Shown: one piece after another, positions 32,154-43,877 of the stretch
Layout of the letters: the number at the start of each line of letters is the position of its first letter
How positions within the stretch are numbered: the stretch's first letter is position 1
Source: Collybia mongolica
Lineage: Eukaryota; Basidiomycota; Agaricomycetes; Agaricales; Clitocybaceae
Assembly (NCBI GenBank): GCA_013420905.1
Contig: JAAXNY010000008.1
Span: 3,224,001-3,288,000 of the forward strand
Length of the DNA: 64,000 nucleotides
Direction: 5' to 3'
Made by a program: the position numbers and the translations under genes
The notes under the pieces: generated by a model
The model's database searches: none
The model's input: only the letters and a program-made list of their open reading frames with translations
What the model was told of the DNA's origin: nothing

Positions 32154-32723
32154 TCAAAGGTTGACGTTGACCGGGGTGCATCCGATGGCAACGAGCCCAT
32201 TCTGTGTAATTCAGACCAAAAATCAGTTGTAAATGTCCAAATTGAGTCGTATGTACTTACGAAGCTGTTGTTGCTGCAGCAGACAGGCTGAGCAGTGCTA
32301 CAAGAAGTGTTAGGTATAGGACAATGTAAACAATAGATTGCGGTTTACCAGGAGCTTCCTCCGCCTCCAATGATGGTGAGGCCAGAGCAGGTCACTATTC
32401 AAAGCAAAATACACGTAAGCTTCGATACAAGGCGAAATTCATATAATTGATGACTTACAGCCGACTACGCCACTAAGGCTGCTAATATCGACTCCCAGGT
32501 TAGTAAGGAGGGTCTTAACTGGGCCAGTGAGCGTGTCCGACTGTTACGGCATTCAGCGGCCGTGTAACATGCAAGTTGCCGAGACGGGACATACCTCCTG
32601 TATAGAGTTGCAGCACTGCAAGTCCCCAGTGTTGCACTGACTAGCAGGCGTGGTGGGGGTAGTAGTGGCGGCAGCAAGAAGGGGCAAAGCGAGCATGGCG
32701 ATGGCAGAAATGCGAGAGAACAT
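32154..32723 (-). CDS. Class I hydrophobin (113 aa, five exons)
   Basis: Exons 32723-32595, 32540-32459, 32394-32349, 32297-32261 and 32201-32154. Exon lengths are the same as for the gene at 6952. The mature protein has SQCNTGDLQCC, then LTCSGLTIIGGGG, AQPVCCSNNSF and AIGCTPVNVNL, giving eight cysteines with class I spacing (C-x6-CC-x34-C-x12-C-x5-CC-x12-C). A signal peptide precedes. Intron 4 is only 59 bp here, against 1488 bp in the sister copy at 46315. A TATA box is at 32807-32812. Confidence 0.93.
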
Positions 32724-34000
32724 CTTGTGAGAGATAGATTGGTAGGTGGTTTAGAAAACTCGAGTTGTGTTGGAAAACTGACTATTCGTGGCTTCAAAGG
32801 CCATCCTTTATACCCTTCGTTGACGCCTAATTGCCTGATATGTACTAGCCCCACGCAAGCAACAGCTATATCGTGGCGAGTACGGTGATGTTGGTGATTC
32901 CTGAGGATTCCCATGTTGCAGTGGAGTGCTCAAATGTCAGAATCATACTTCTACGAAGCCTCGCATATCTACGGCGTTCCAAAATATGACATACCCGATC
33001 CCAGCCGCGAGGATTTGACAGGCCTCTATCAACAATCGTGAGTTCGCCGCACAATAAACGCCTGAAAGGACTTTATGACGCGTTTCTAATTATAAGCTCT
33101 GGAATTCATGGAACAACATATCCCATCCCTGACAATGACATGTGTGCTGTTATACCTGGAATGTGTCAGACCTGATGCCAACATGCGAAAAATGGATTGT
33201 GGCTCTTCCCCAGCATTCCCCATTTGACACGAGAGGCCGTCAATTATTGTAGGTGAATGAGGGCGTGGAACCTTGAGTTATTTGGCATCTGGATTGAATC
33301 ATGACCAGGACGCAAGTTGGTTCAAACTACGTGTGTGCCGTAATACAAGCTCACTGATCCAGATTCCACAGGAAACTATCGGTGCGCCTGGAGCAGGAAA
33401 AGACCCAAAAGAACCAAGGTGAAACGAAAAATTGCTGAAAGGACTATAATAGTAATACACGTGTGGCTGAGAAAGGTTGATAGCGTCAACCGCAAGAGTA
33501 GGCGCTCCAACCCAAACGGGTAATTTTACATTCTTCAGGGTCACCCATCCTCAGTCAGGATTACGTATTTGACAACATATGGTGAACATTAATTGAATAT
33601 CAGACCAGGGTAGGGGATTTGTTCATGATCATCGGGATTATCGTTTCCTGGCCACTCCGTCAGTGGAGGTGAGGAAGACAGAAATAAGCAGTCTAGAAAA
33701 GACTTCGAATTCCTTGAATCTTGATGGATGTGCTCCAATATCAAATCCCACAAACTCCCACATATTGTGTCAGATAGAGGTGGTTAGTTGAATTCAGCGA
33801 TGCACTCGTTCGAACGTTCGGGCCCATTTCTGTTCCGGAATATGTGTGAGGAAGAGTTCCTGTTCTGATTGAAGTATTATAAGGCCTCGGCTTGACCCAC
33901 GCGCATCGCAGGTACAAAGTTTTTGAAATCCTGACTAAGTTGACTGCGGTGTAGGCAGAATACCCGACGGCCTAAATCCTACCGGGGCTCCCTTAACGAA
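32724..34000. other. Upstream intergenic segment of unit B
   Basis: Nearly identical to 46316-47584 (unit C) and about 90% similar by eye to 83-1320 (unit A). It includes the hydrophobin promoter; no gene was seen. Confidence 0.5.
32807..32812 (-). promoter_or_regulatory. TATA box of hydrophobin at 32723
   Basis: Minus-strand TATAAA, 84-89 bp upstream of the start codon. Confidence 0.6.
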
Positions 34001-34333
34001 TTAGTTCTTCTGTAGAGCATGTTCATTGAACAGCGATCGCTCCACGAGAGGAATTCGAAGGCATGTAACCCCGTTCCGATCATGAACAATATGGATGAAG
34101 AAGGGTATTAGGGTAGTTTGGCAGATCCCTGAACCGCCTTGTGAGGGTAATGTCACGGAAAACTTCTGAGAGCCTGGGAAAGCCGCATTGGGGGCGAATC
34201 GGAATTTTCCAGACATTATTGTCTGCTGGTACAAGCACAGCACGTCCGAGTCCGATTCAGGAGGCAGGGTTTGCCAAAAATTCGACCAACCATCATTTAC
34301 TACAACTTGAGCTGATCGTTGAGGGTGGCCCAC
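34001..34333 (-). other. 110-codon open frame of unknown nature, unit B
   Basis: Open minus-strand frame ending LFNEHALQKN, preserved in unit C (47917..47585). Unit A keeps only the last 61 codons (1526..1341) because its 5' half is disrupted. There is no ATG at the beginning (first codon GTG) and no recognised dom­ain. It may be an exon of a lost gene. Confidence 0.3.
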
Positions 34334-34566
34334 GATCAGGTTAGGGGGGTTTTGGAAGTAAATGTTTTTTGGAAGTCAGATGCGAAGATCACGAGCAATG
34401 AAATAGACATATCCAGGCACACCAACGGCAATACAGGTCAGAGGATTCAATCACGGAAGCAGGAGCAACGTTGAAGTGAAGAAATCCAAAATTTTTGAAC
34501 TCAGCCATCGGGTATCACCTTGTTTTCAAATTTCTTCTTTTCTTCGAATTCAGAACTCCGAGCCCA

Positions 34567-34782
34567 ATGACTGAACGGGACCGCGACAGCCATTCACATA
34601 TCCGAGCTGGGTACTTACCAAACCCGGGTATAGGCTATCCACGTGTTCTCCTTCACCTTGCGTTCGAATTGACTGAAGAGATTCTTCACATATGTGATGG
34701 AGTGAAGCCTGGCAAGTCGAACCGCCAAAATTCACCAGACCGGCAATCTTCAGGGAGCCGCCAAACACACCTGAAGGCCTGA
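34567..34782 (+). pseudogene. Degenerate repeat-borne ORF, unit B copy
   Basis: Same family as 1896-2110 (MTERDRDSHSHIRAGYLPNP). The conserved QVEPPKFT part lies in another frame. The A/C mosaic breakpoint (34646-34691) falls inside this copy. Confidence 0.4.
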
Positions 34783-35976
34783 CATCCCGTGCGCGTTAAG
34801 TAAGTCTCGCCTAGTGGCAGGCGTGGGGTGCAGTAAAACGTGGAATGTAACACGTATGGGGAAACCCAAAAACGTTATCTATTATATCTTGTGTACCACG
34901 CGGATCATGGTCTCTCCGCACAGGAAATTGCAATGATCTGAACAAATACGTACGTATTCTATTCGTACATATCGCCCCACAACGGAGGAAGGCAGCAATG
35001 CAAACCGGGCTACTGGATGGCATTAGTAAAATCCTTGCTATAATATGTCAAACAATTCCTGTCTCTTGCCCCTGGACGTATCAACGAATATGTCAGATCA
35101 GGCCTGATTTTTTGTCAACCCTCGTCAATCACAAATTATTCACAGCTGTCGAGAACTGTGGTGCATCATTATATCATCAATGCACGGCCTGTGGGTGTCG
35201 ATATAAGTGAACCGTCCACCAGAAAACAAACCCCGCATCGGTGGGCATAGTCGGTAACGTCCTGATATATATATATTTTCCACACCAGCGGCCCGCGGCC
35301 TCGAGGTTCGTGTGGGATATGTCATGGTCAGCAAGTCGAGCAACATCAGAGCTATTCTGATTTTCGATTTGATGTCGCCTTTGTCGCCGCCAAAAATCGA
35401 ATAGAAACGGCCTATAATAAAAGTGCTTGGGCGCTCGATAAGCATGTACGTACAGTAAATAGGCCACAACGTTCTCAGGAACTTGCGGAAGTTCATAAGA
35501 GGGCCGACACCAGACGGGAGTCTCATGAACCCGCGAAGATTTCTTCATGCGTTTTTCTCCAAACATGAGTCGTGGTGTTGTAATATTAGTGACATGACGG
35601 CTTGAGAAACGTCCGACAGCGCAAAATGATCCTTGCAGGCCGATCAATCGCGGTGTTTAAAAAGGCAAGAAGCGAAGAAGGTGGGTTTCTGTGCTGTTTA
35701 ATAATATGCATGCGTAATCACGCAAACGTCGGAGGGGCTTTGCGCGGGGATGTCAGACTTTGACATACTTGGCAACTCTGTTTTCTTGTTCCGGGGACGA
35801 TTGCCTTCCTGTAGTAGAAATTAACGGAAAGTAAAAAACGGTGGTCCTGGGCTTATGGAACCCTAGAGGAGAAAGGGAAAGACCTGAAAGGTATAAAGAG
35901 GTAAGCATCAAACCTCAGTTCAACGAAATCCACTCGTTCTACAACCCAGTTACACTCAAACACTCGGATAACCAAG
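34783..35976. other. Intergenic segment of unit B, identical to unit A
   Basis: Matches 2111-3304 essentially base for base, including a TATA box at 35892-35897 for the hydrophobin at 35977. No gene was recognised. Confidence 0.5.
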
Positions 35977-36554
35977 ATGTTCGCTCGTATATCCAGCCTC
36001 TTCATGTTCTTGTTCTTCGCTCTCCCTCTCCTTGCGGCCGCCATTGCAGTACCCCGCACCGACACCCCCGCCAGCCAGTGCAACACCACCGACATCCAGT
36101 GCTGCAACTCTGTGGAGTCGGTAAGCAATGTTAGAATTGTGCAAGCGGCTCGGTACTGACATCCCTGCGGAACAGTCGACAAGTCTGAGCGGCCCCGTCT
36201 CTCTCCTCCTCGGCCTCTTGGGCGTCGTCATCAGCGATATTACCGGCCTGGTTGGTGGTGAGTAGTGTCCTTCTGGTCGTATCGTACAGCAATCTAAATG
36301 CGTTTCAACAGTTACTTGCTCTCCCCTCACCATCATAGGTGGTGGCGGAAGCTCCTGGTAAGCTTTGACAGGTGTCCATGGTAGGTCCACCTTTCTGACG
36401 AGGACGCGTATAGCACTGCTCAGCCCGTCTGCTGCACCAACAACAGCTTCGTGAGCATACATTATTCTTCTGACCGAGACGAGTGGCTCATCGGCTGGAA
36501 TATCAGCACGGCCTCATTGCCCTTGGCTGTAGCCCCATCAACGTCAACCTCTGA
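35977..36554 (+). CDS. Class I hydrophobin (118 aa), duplicate of the gene at 3305
   Basis: Exons 35977-36120, 36176-36257, 36312-36357, 36414-36450 and 36507-36554, the exact counterpart (offset 32672) of the hydrophobin at 3305, with the same protein, introns and TATA box. Both copies look functional, so the encoded protein has a doubled gene dose. See that entry for cysteine spacing. Confidence 0.93.
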
Positions 36555-39057
36555 GCTGATTCAGAGGTTATCGAAGCTGTCGCCCAAGCGCACTGCCGGG
36601 AGCGTTGGTCAGATATTTTTCTTTCTTGTATCCCTGTTACGATTTTTTGAACAATTTATAGAAACTTTTGAGTACTTCGCTTGCTGTGAACGTAAGATGT
36701 ACCTGTGAGGATGTGTAAGTAGCATCAGAAACGGGACGTTCATTAAGATGCATCACCCCTTGTAGTCAAGTATGCGAGTCGTTCAAATTCCAATCAGCAA
36801 GAGTGAAAGCCGGAGCCCTTTGACGTGAGCCAGGTCCAACCAAAGGCTCCTCGATAACCAGGCAAGGCAAGTCCTAGATGAAGAAGCAGTCACCAGTCAT
36901 TTGCCAAAAGTCCGTAACGTGTGCGTCCAGTGATCAGGTGGGGGCGTGCTCAACAATTCGTCCGGGAAGTGGGTTAGTGCGGACTCAGGCATTACCGTCA
37001 GACCACAGGCGGGCAGCTCGCGGTGATCCGCTCGAGGACGTGATGTGATGCTTTGTTGGGACCTTGCCCCACATGTATTCAGTTTGCGCACATTGGCACA
37101 TCCACATGGAATCCTAGGGATCTGAGGAAAAATATACTAGTGGGGTGGGGTATTTCAGAGCTTAGCGAGAGAGTTTGTGGTGAGAGAAGAATCAAGGTAC
37201 AGAGTCCAGGTGGCTGTGGATGCTTCAGCAGCCCGTCAGTAAATGTAGCGCAACGAGACCTGAACTCATGAGTATGAACAGGCCAGAATGCGAATCGGAA
37301 ATGGCGGGGCATGGGTTGATGATGGCGTCCACCATGGGTGTACAAAGTGAAGAGACCTGACTAGGAAAGAGGCAATTATGAGGTCGGTAAAGGCCATTCT
37401 TGTAATTTGCGCTGAGATGATAGCGTCGTTGTGCGTTCCTACCATGGGCTTGAGCGCCGTAATGGCGTGGCAGCTTCCGTTCTAAAGGACCTCGCAGTAG
37501 GTCAGCACTAGTGCTCGAGCAAGAAGGCGTGAAGATCTGCTTGGGCCAATAATTGTGGTCCTCGACGCTTCATGCTTCAAAAACGATCAGGTGAGGAAGA
37601 ATTTAAAGCCTGTAAACAGAGACGACATATTAGATCTAACAAAATGTCTCACCCATACCACACACCCTGACCTTTCCGGCCAGATCCCCTAAATGTAACA
37701 TAGGAGGGACTAAAAACGGTAGGGAGGTACCGGAATGTTGTAAATATGATCATTGAACAAAAAATCGTTCAGGGCGCGAAGATTTACAGTAAAATTAGGC
37801 ACGCTAGCCGTCGTCATCTGGGCCGTTGACAGGTTGTTGCTCCCTTTCAAGTTAGACGAATCCATTTCTTCCCTCAGCGATAGGACCAGTACTTTTGGCA
37901 TGTTGCTTCCCCAGGAACGATGGCCTTCCCACAACAAGATGCGTTTTTCAAAGCTTCGATGACCGGGCTGAACGCGTCTGCAAACGGTAAAAGTGCACAG
38001 CGGGACTACAGAAGCATTAATGCGATGTACCCACTCGTTTTTCCACCCACCGATCCACCCACCCAGATAGCGAGATGATTACTCGCAGGCTTGTCCTTGC
38101 CACGTTCCTCGTTTTCGCTCTCGCGCTCCCATCTCATAGGTATGTTTACGTTCCTCTCCTTCCGAGTTGTTTGGGTCGGCCATCTTCTTCTCCTGGCATT
38201 TCCCTTCATGGAAATCGGCGTCGTGTAGACTTATTTAAAAAAAGAAAGACCCGTGGTTGAAAACGAGCGTGTTGAACCATTTACGGTTGGGGTAATGATA
38301 CTGGAATAAACAGTAAACATATAATATAATTTCAAACTCCGCCGCGGATCGGCTATCACATTACGAAAAGTGTGTCCACTTGACACCGACGTGCGATACC
38401 TACGGACGGTCGAATCAGTCGTCTTTGGAAATGCTGCATACGCCATTGATCAACGATTAGGATCTCCGTCTCTGACTGGCGCTGCTTTCGGGGCCCGCCG
38501 TGTTTCCCTCCGTATCGCACGTCACGGAGAGCGTAAGCCGCACTTCGAATTACCTGGTGACGACAAATTTACTAGAACTATGATGGTGTATTGACGAAAA
38601 ATTTCCCCCACTGGCGGTGGAAATGTGTCGCGCTGCGATCAACTAGCAACAATCCAGCCTCTGCTCCTGTCGAGACGTTCTTGCACCGTCTCCCTCCCGT
38701 TTCTTTCTCACTGGCCATTGTATGTGGAGGGGCCGTACGTTCGATAAAGTAAGCACACATAAGAAAGGTTTACAGTGTGGATATACCAAAGAGCTAGTCA
38801 GAAACCATTCCTCCATTAATACAAGTCTGTTTTCTGCTATGTTTGTCGTGCCCCACGACGAGGACGGATACCTAGGCTGAGAAGCACAAGGTAAAGAGAT
38901 ATCTTGCAGGGATGAGCCAAACCAGCTTGTGAAGAAAACTTCTTTATATATCGTGTGCGCTAACAAATTCAACAGACTGGTACAGAATCGTCATAAAACT
39001 ACAACAAACTACATTTCACAACGGCAGATAACTCTTGGAAATTCATTGTGTTCCCCT
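36555..39057. other. Intergenic segment of unit B, near-identical to 3883-6385
   Basis: It includes the signal-peptide-like exon at 38075-38139 (copy of 5403). Only isolated single-base differences from unit A were seen, the first ones near 38840. No confident gene. Confidence 0.5.
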
Positions 39058-39624
39058 TCAAAGGTTAACGTTGACCGGGGTGCATCCGATGGCAACCACC
39101 CCATTCTATGTCACACCAGTCAGTATCGGATTGGTAAACAACAAATCTCATTGGTTGTACTCACGAAGGTGTTGTTGCTGCAGCAGACGGGCTGAGCGGT
39201 GCTACGAGAATGCAGTGTTAGGTACGCTCCAATACTAATAAATAATGGGATTTACCAGGAGCTTCCTCCGCCTCCAAGGATCGTGAGGGGGGAGCAGGTC
39301 ACTATTCCAGGTGAATTCTTATAAGTTTTGATACATGGTGAAACCACTATGATTGACTTACGGCCGACTACGCCAGTGAGGCCGGCGACGTTGATTCCAA
39401 GAGTAGTCAGGAGGGAGAAGACCGGCCAAGTGAGAGAGTCGGACTATCATCATGTTTAGCAACTGCACAACGTGCAATACTACGAGGGGACATACCTCCT
39501 GCGTGGAGTTGCAGCACTGCAAGTCACTAGTGTTGCACTGACTAGCAGGCGTGGTGGGGGTAGTAGTGGCAGCAGCAAGAAGAGGCAAAGCGAGCATGGC
39601 GATGGTAGAAATGCGAGAGAACAT
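39058..39624 (-). CDS. Class I hydrophobin (113 aa), duplicate of the gene at 6952
   Basis: Exons 39624-39496, 39443-39362, 39301-39256, 39201-39165 and 39105-39058, the counterpart of 6952..6386. One silent-looking base change was noted in exon 1 (an Ala codon near 39572); the protein appears unchanged. A TATA box is at 39710-39715. It is intact. Confidence 0.93.
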
Positions 39625-39709
39625 CTTGTGAGAGAGATAAATTGGTGGGTGGTTTGGAATATTCGAGTTGTGTTGGGTAACTGATTATTCGTGGCTTCGA
39701 ATGCCGTCC

Positions 39710-39715
39710 TTTATA
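39710..39715 (-). promoter_or_regulatory. TATA box of hydrophobin at 39624
   Basis: Minus-strand TATAAA, 86-91 bp upstream of the ATG. Confidence 0.6.
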
Positions 39716-40021
39716 TCATTCGTCGACGCCCAATACAGGCTACCTCACGTGTAGGATCTCAACATCGTGATGAATATGGCGATATATTGAAGTGGAATTC
39801 TCACTTGACAGGATCGGACACATGTTTTGACGACCCTCCTTCATAACAAAAATTCCGCCCACGGGGATATTAACCCTGAAATCCGCGAATTCGAGGAAGC
39901 GCTCTCGATAGTGCGCTTGGCCTCATAGTTTCTATATTCATTTTGAGTGAGGGGATTCTATTCTGGGATCCTTTCGCTTTTCATTAATCTAAAACATGAA
40001 GCATTCAGAGTCACAATTTGT

Positions 40022-40339
40022 ATGCTCAACCAATCCATCTCCCGCCTTCTCTCACTTACCCCGCGCTTGGCTCAAGGGACATGTCAACACGTTTCACAAC
40101 CCGAAAGGTTCAAAACAGGCACCTCTAGCATTCCTGTGAAGTTCACCCTTCATGATGTCAAGGGAAGCTCCGTCTCGCTCGATTTGGACAATTACTCGAG
40201 GGTCGGATTAGCACACACCTACTCTATTGCGTCTGGTCCGAAATGTAAAACCATTAGAACAGATAGCGCGGGGGCAGAACCTGTCAGGTACGTAACATGG
40301 GACCCGATCGCCTGGAATCCCAATACAGCCCTGTTTTAG
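40022..40339 (+). CDS. Unrecognised 105-codon ORF, duplicate of 7353-7670
   Basis: Same start and length as the unit A copy, with only one residue difference noticed. The frame also extends upstream without an ATG. Function unknown; low confidence that it is a gene. Confidence 0.25.
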   Translation: MLNQSISRLLSLTPRLAQGTCQHVSQPERFKTGTSSIPVKFTLHDVKGSSVSLDLDNYSRVGLAHTYSIASGPKCKTIRTDSAGAEPVRYVTWDPIAWNPNTALF

Positions 40340-40404
40340 TGGAATATATGTCGAAAATGACGACCCTGTATTATTGTCCTTGACTGGTTGAAAGAAAGGG
40401 ACTA

Positions 40405-41221
40405 TGGTGCGGTTCACTTAGTCACCACAAGAATATTACAAAGAATATGAGGCCTCCAAATTTTCTCAGGCTCCTTAGTTGTCTTGCCAAAATGCTCTAT
40501 TTGATGAGGCGAATAAATCCCCAAGACAGAATTTTCATACGGTCAAAACTGAGGGAGATAAATTTTCAGAGGGAGTGATTTGGCCACCTGCCATATATAG
40601 GCTGCCAAGCCTTCCTAAATAGGAAATATCATCTAAAAACTGTAACCTATGTATCAAATGTACGTGCAAGAGTCTCTGGAACGCGACGATGGGATTTGTA
40701 TTTTGTGGAACTGAAGGTTTTTACCTTTGCTTGTGCCTCTTGAGTACCAAGGCCCGCGCGGTATCCATCCATCCATCTGTGCATGCGATGTTCCCATCGC
40801 CGTATTGTCGCAAGTTCAACTGAAGCGAGAGCAATTGGCATGTTGCCTTCAGAGTGTCAAAGCTCATGTCACAATGCTCGCACAAGTACCGCTTTACAGC
40901 ACCCCAGAAGAACTCAATAAAATTGAGTTCTTGGGTTTCGTTCGAGGTTTCTCAAATTAGGATGGGGTGTGGGGTTCTCCGCGCTGGCAAATGAAGGTTT
41001 TTGAGCTGTTGCATGTCTTTTTGCTAATGCTGCGGCGCGAGCTCGGGCAGCTGCTTCTTTTAGGTACTTCTTCTTTGTGGGCATACCCCCGAAAAGTTGA
41101 CCCTCACTCAATATTCTTGCTGTCAAATTCAACTTAAATTGTACATAAATGGAAAAAAAATTCGGCCTCTGGCCGATTTGGCCACTGTCACACTTTGGTG
41201 GTGACTAAGTGAACCGCACCA
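40405..41221. mobile_element. Internally deleted Tc1/mariner-like element, copy 2
   Basis: 817 bp counterpart of the element at 7736, with the same terminal inverted repeats and TA flanks (40403-40404 and 41222-41223). It shares the internal deletion, so it is a product of the segmental duplication and not an independent insertion. Confidence 0.85.
40647..41084 (-). pseudogene. Tc1/mariner-like transposase remnant, copy 2
   Basis: Same fused N- and C-terminal remnants as 8416..7978, starting MPTKKKYLKEAAAR at 41084. It carries one additional single-base deletion near 40844 relative to copy 1, so it is decaying further. Confidence 0.7.
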
Positions 41222-41223
41222 TA

Positions 41224-42198
41224 CGCGTGTGAAGTAACGAGATAATGAGTATGGTGAGATTGTATTTCTGGGTATCGCTTATAGTCGTGTTTCCCCAGGA
41301 CAAATCTGAAGAGCGGAGGTAGGCAAGAGATAGGTTATTGCAACAAGGATTTCACTCATGTCATCTGATATTTAAGTTTGTGTCGCTGCATTCTTCTCCT
41401 GATGTGGGTAGATGGTAAGTATGGAAAGAAGCATATTCCGTTGCAATTTTTCAGTGCGGAGGGCCTACGGAAGGTCCACGGTCCGTGTGTCGTGACAGAT
41501 ATGACAGATAATGTATTGTGCCTGCCACATTATGTCTGACACGCATGGAATTTCAGGTATGTTTAGTGGTTCCCTGAATAATGCGTGAGTTGAGTTGTCG
41601 GTTCAGTGAATTTCGGCGGTTCTACTTGCAATTGGGCTTCACTCCACCATGCGGATGTTGGATGAAGTATCTTTTCAGTCAATTGAACGCGAGGGGGGGG
41701 AGAATGCGCACACATCTGGCCTCGGTTTGGTAGATACCCCGCTAGGAAACGTGAATGGCCGGCGTGGTCCTGTTGAGACATTGGACTTGGAGTTCTGAGT
41801 TCGAAGAAAAGAAGAAAATTGAGAATATGGTAGGACCGGGTTCAAAAAATTTGCATTTCTTCACTCTAACGTTCCCCTCCTTGCGTAATTGGATCCTCTA
41901 ACATGTATTGCCATTTATCATTGTACCTGGATATGTTTAGTAAGTAAAAATCATAAATTCGCAAATGGTGTGAGGATCCGACCTGGCTGGAAGTGGATTT
42001 CTAACCCGTGCGTTGCAGGGTAGGTCGAACCACCACCCATTGGTATCCCATATGAGGCATCATAGCTTGTATTTGATGGGGAAAATTTCAGCCACCGCTC
42101 ACTGATATGATATATCTCGTGGGTACGTTACTTTCCTCTTCTACTAGGTGGTTCGTGTCGGCCCTCTTCTCCTATGGTTTTGCCTCATAGCGATTGGC
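41224..42198. other. End of unit B and start of the segment carrying the hAT element
   Basis: Up to 41921 this matches the end of unit A, including an inverted repeat-borne ORF copy at 41781..41563. From 41922 it leaves that homology and enters a diverged relative of the 5.3-5.5 kb region. No gene was seen. Confidence 0.45.
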
Positions 42199-42206
42199 GT
42201 CATGTA

Positions 42207-42972
42207 TAGGGCTGCACACCGTACCGTCTGACGGGTACGGCCGTACAATCAACAGTCATGAGATGGGTACGGCTCGACCGTCCACCGTCCGTAGTGTTTG
42301 GTCAGTCAAACCCCAACGGCTACGGGACAGGTATGGAGACGGCTGTTGCACTAATTCAGTGGTGGATGGGTTGACGCGCTCAGTTCCCGAATCTGTTTCG
42401 CCTTGCTTGTGACATCTTATGTATTCCTGGTGAGTCATTCTAACATCTTCAATATTTTGTTCACGGAACATCCCCATGCCAGGTTCTGCTGTCGCCGTAG
42501 AGTGGGTCTTCTCAGGTGATCGGGACACCATTTCCCTCCGCCGTGCAAGCCTCCACGCTGATACCATCCGGATTCTAATGCTAGTTAAGAAACGGTTACA
42601 TCTGGCCCGCGCAAAGGCAAACGCAGCCCTACGTCGTTGAATACCTAGCGTACAGTATGGAATGTAATTTTTTTTTACTTTCAATGGATACCGTCTACCG
42701 TACATAACTGTCAAGACATCAAAGCTTGACGGTGTGTTGTTACTGAACCTGTGGTATGTGGATGCGAAAAATAAAATAAAGTTTGATCGGGGATACCCGT
42801 CTAATACCATCCAATGCCGTGGACGGCCGTCTTTCGACGGCAATGGACGGGTGTTGACCGTCCCGTCTACCGTCCCGTCAACGTGGTGAACCTGAGGCTG
42901 AACGGCACGGGTACGGTAACTGTACTAGGGGTCCGTACATACCGTGAGGTACGGTCACGGCGTGCAGCCCTA
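42207..42972 (+). mobile_element. Internally deleted hAT element with 8-bp target duplication
   Basis: The 766 bp element has inverted ends starting TAGGGCTGCAC on each side and a perfect 8-bp direct duplication GTCATGTA (42199-42206 and 42973-42980), the hAT signature. Subterminal regions are rich in CCGT/ACGG motifs. Only the 3' end of the transposase gene remains, so it depends on a partner for movement. Confidence 0.9.
42360..42640 (+). pseudogene. hAT transposase C-terminal fragment
   Basis: Two exon pieces (42360-42429 and 42483-42640) joined by a 53 bp GTGAGT...CAG intron encode RAQFPNLFRLACDILCIP then GSAVAVEWVFSGDRDTISLR and a basic end. This is the hAT C-terminal dimerisation region. 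A TGA at 42372 interrupts the first piece and everything upstream is missing. Confidence 0.75.
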
Positions 42973-42980
42973 GTCATGTA

Positions 42981-43377
42981 GGCTTATTTCAAGAATTACG
43001 TGCAGTCAAAAATCGGTATGATGAACCTTCAACAGTAGTAGAATAACAGGAAATGTAGAAAATGTATAGTAATTATAAACTCCGCTGCGGTTCAACTCCA
43101 TCATTTTCCGAAACGTTGTTCACTGGACCCATGATCCTAGCCACCGACGTACAACGTCTATCAGACTATCGAGTCAGTCATTATTGGAAATGCTGCCCAC
43201 GCCACTGGTCAACGCCCGGGATTCCCTTCTCTGGACGGTGATGCTTTTGGGCCCCCACGTACTCCCTCGTATTGCACCGCGCACATTATGGAGAGTGTGC
43301 TACCACTGCACGCGAATCTATGGGATTTTCCCCGAATGATTGATTTTCGACTTTTATATACATCTCAATATCTCAGG
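42981..43377. other. Diverged relative of 5580-5870, no gene
   Basis: Short blocks align with the region upstream of the hydrophobin at 6952 in unit A, for example around 43100-43260. This shows that older duplications preceded the recent ones. No gene was recognised. Confidence 0.4.
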
Positions 43378-43832
43378 GGCCTCAATGCTCGCACCAGTTC
43401 CCTCTCGTTCTCGGTATACCTACTTCAGACGGGGGCCAGCAGCCACAACACCCTCGCCCAGCTGAAGAACCTCTCTGTAAACTTTAACGAGGTACACACC
43501 CCTTTTATACGTAGATATTCCGTGATGCAGTGTTGGAGAGTCGAAGTTACCGGTGATTCGACTTCCGAGTATTTCTCGTAAATCCCACTCCCAACAGACG
43601 TGATCCGTACAGGAGTTCTGTAACCAGACGGTGAGTGGTATATCTTTCGAGTGTCAACGCCAATGGTCACGTCAAATGTGGTCGAAGCAAAAGTACTATT
43701 TTCCCCATTGTCTAATGAGGCGTCACTACTCTTTAGTTCCCATGCTGGGGCGGGGGTGATGCTCCATGACTGCAGTGGAATGCACGTTAACATTGATACA
43801 CCGATTAATAATAATATCGCGGGTATTCCGCT
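43378..43832. repeat. Unoccupied copy of the block split by the Copia element
   Basis: Near-identical to 24751-25205. It continues without interruption through a single CCGCT into sequence found at 31670 in unit B, so it is the empty insertion site. Confidence 0.9.
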
Positions 43833-43877
43833 ACATAGTGCAATGTTCATTGATGGTTCACACGATGGCTCCTCCAC
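43425..43877 (-). CDS. Unrecognised 150-aa ORF with N-terminal hydrophobic segment
   Basis: ATG at 43877 (MEEPSCEPSMNIALCSGIPA), then a hydrophobic stretch (AILLLIGVSMLTCIPL) that could be a signal anchor, then a polar Ser/Thr-rich part. No family is recognised. In unit B the same frame is cut by the Copia insertion after about 15 codons. On the other strand of this block an exon-like frame also exists (ending before a GT in unit C and a GC in unit B), so the coding strand is not certain. Confidence 0.35.
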   Translation of the reverse strand: MEEPSCEPSMNIALCSGIPAILLLIGVSMLTCIPLQSWSITPAPAWELKSSDASLDNGENSTFASTTFDVTIGVDTRKIYHSPSGYRTPVRITSVGSGIYEKYSEVESPVTSTLQHCITEYLRIKGVCTSLKFTERFFSWARVLWLLAPV

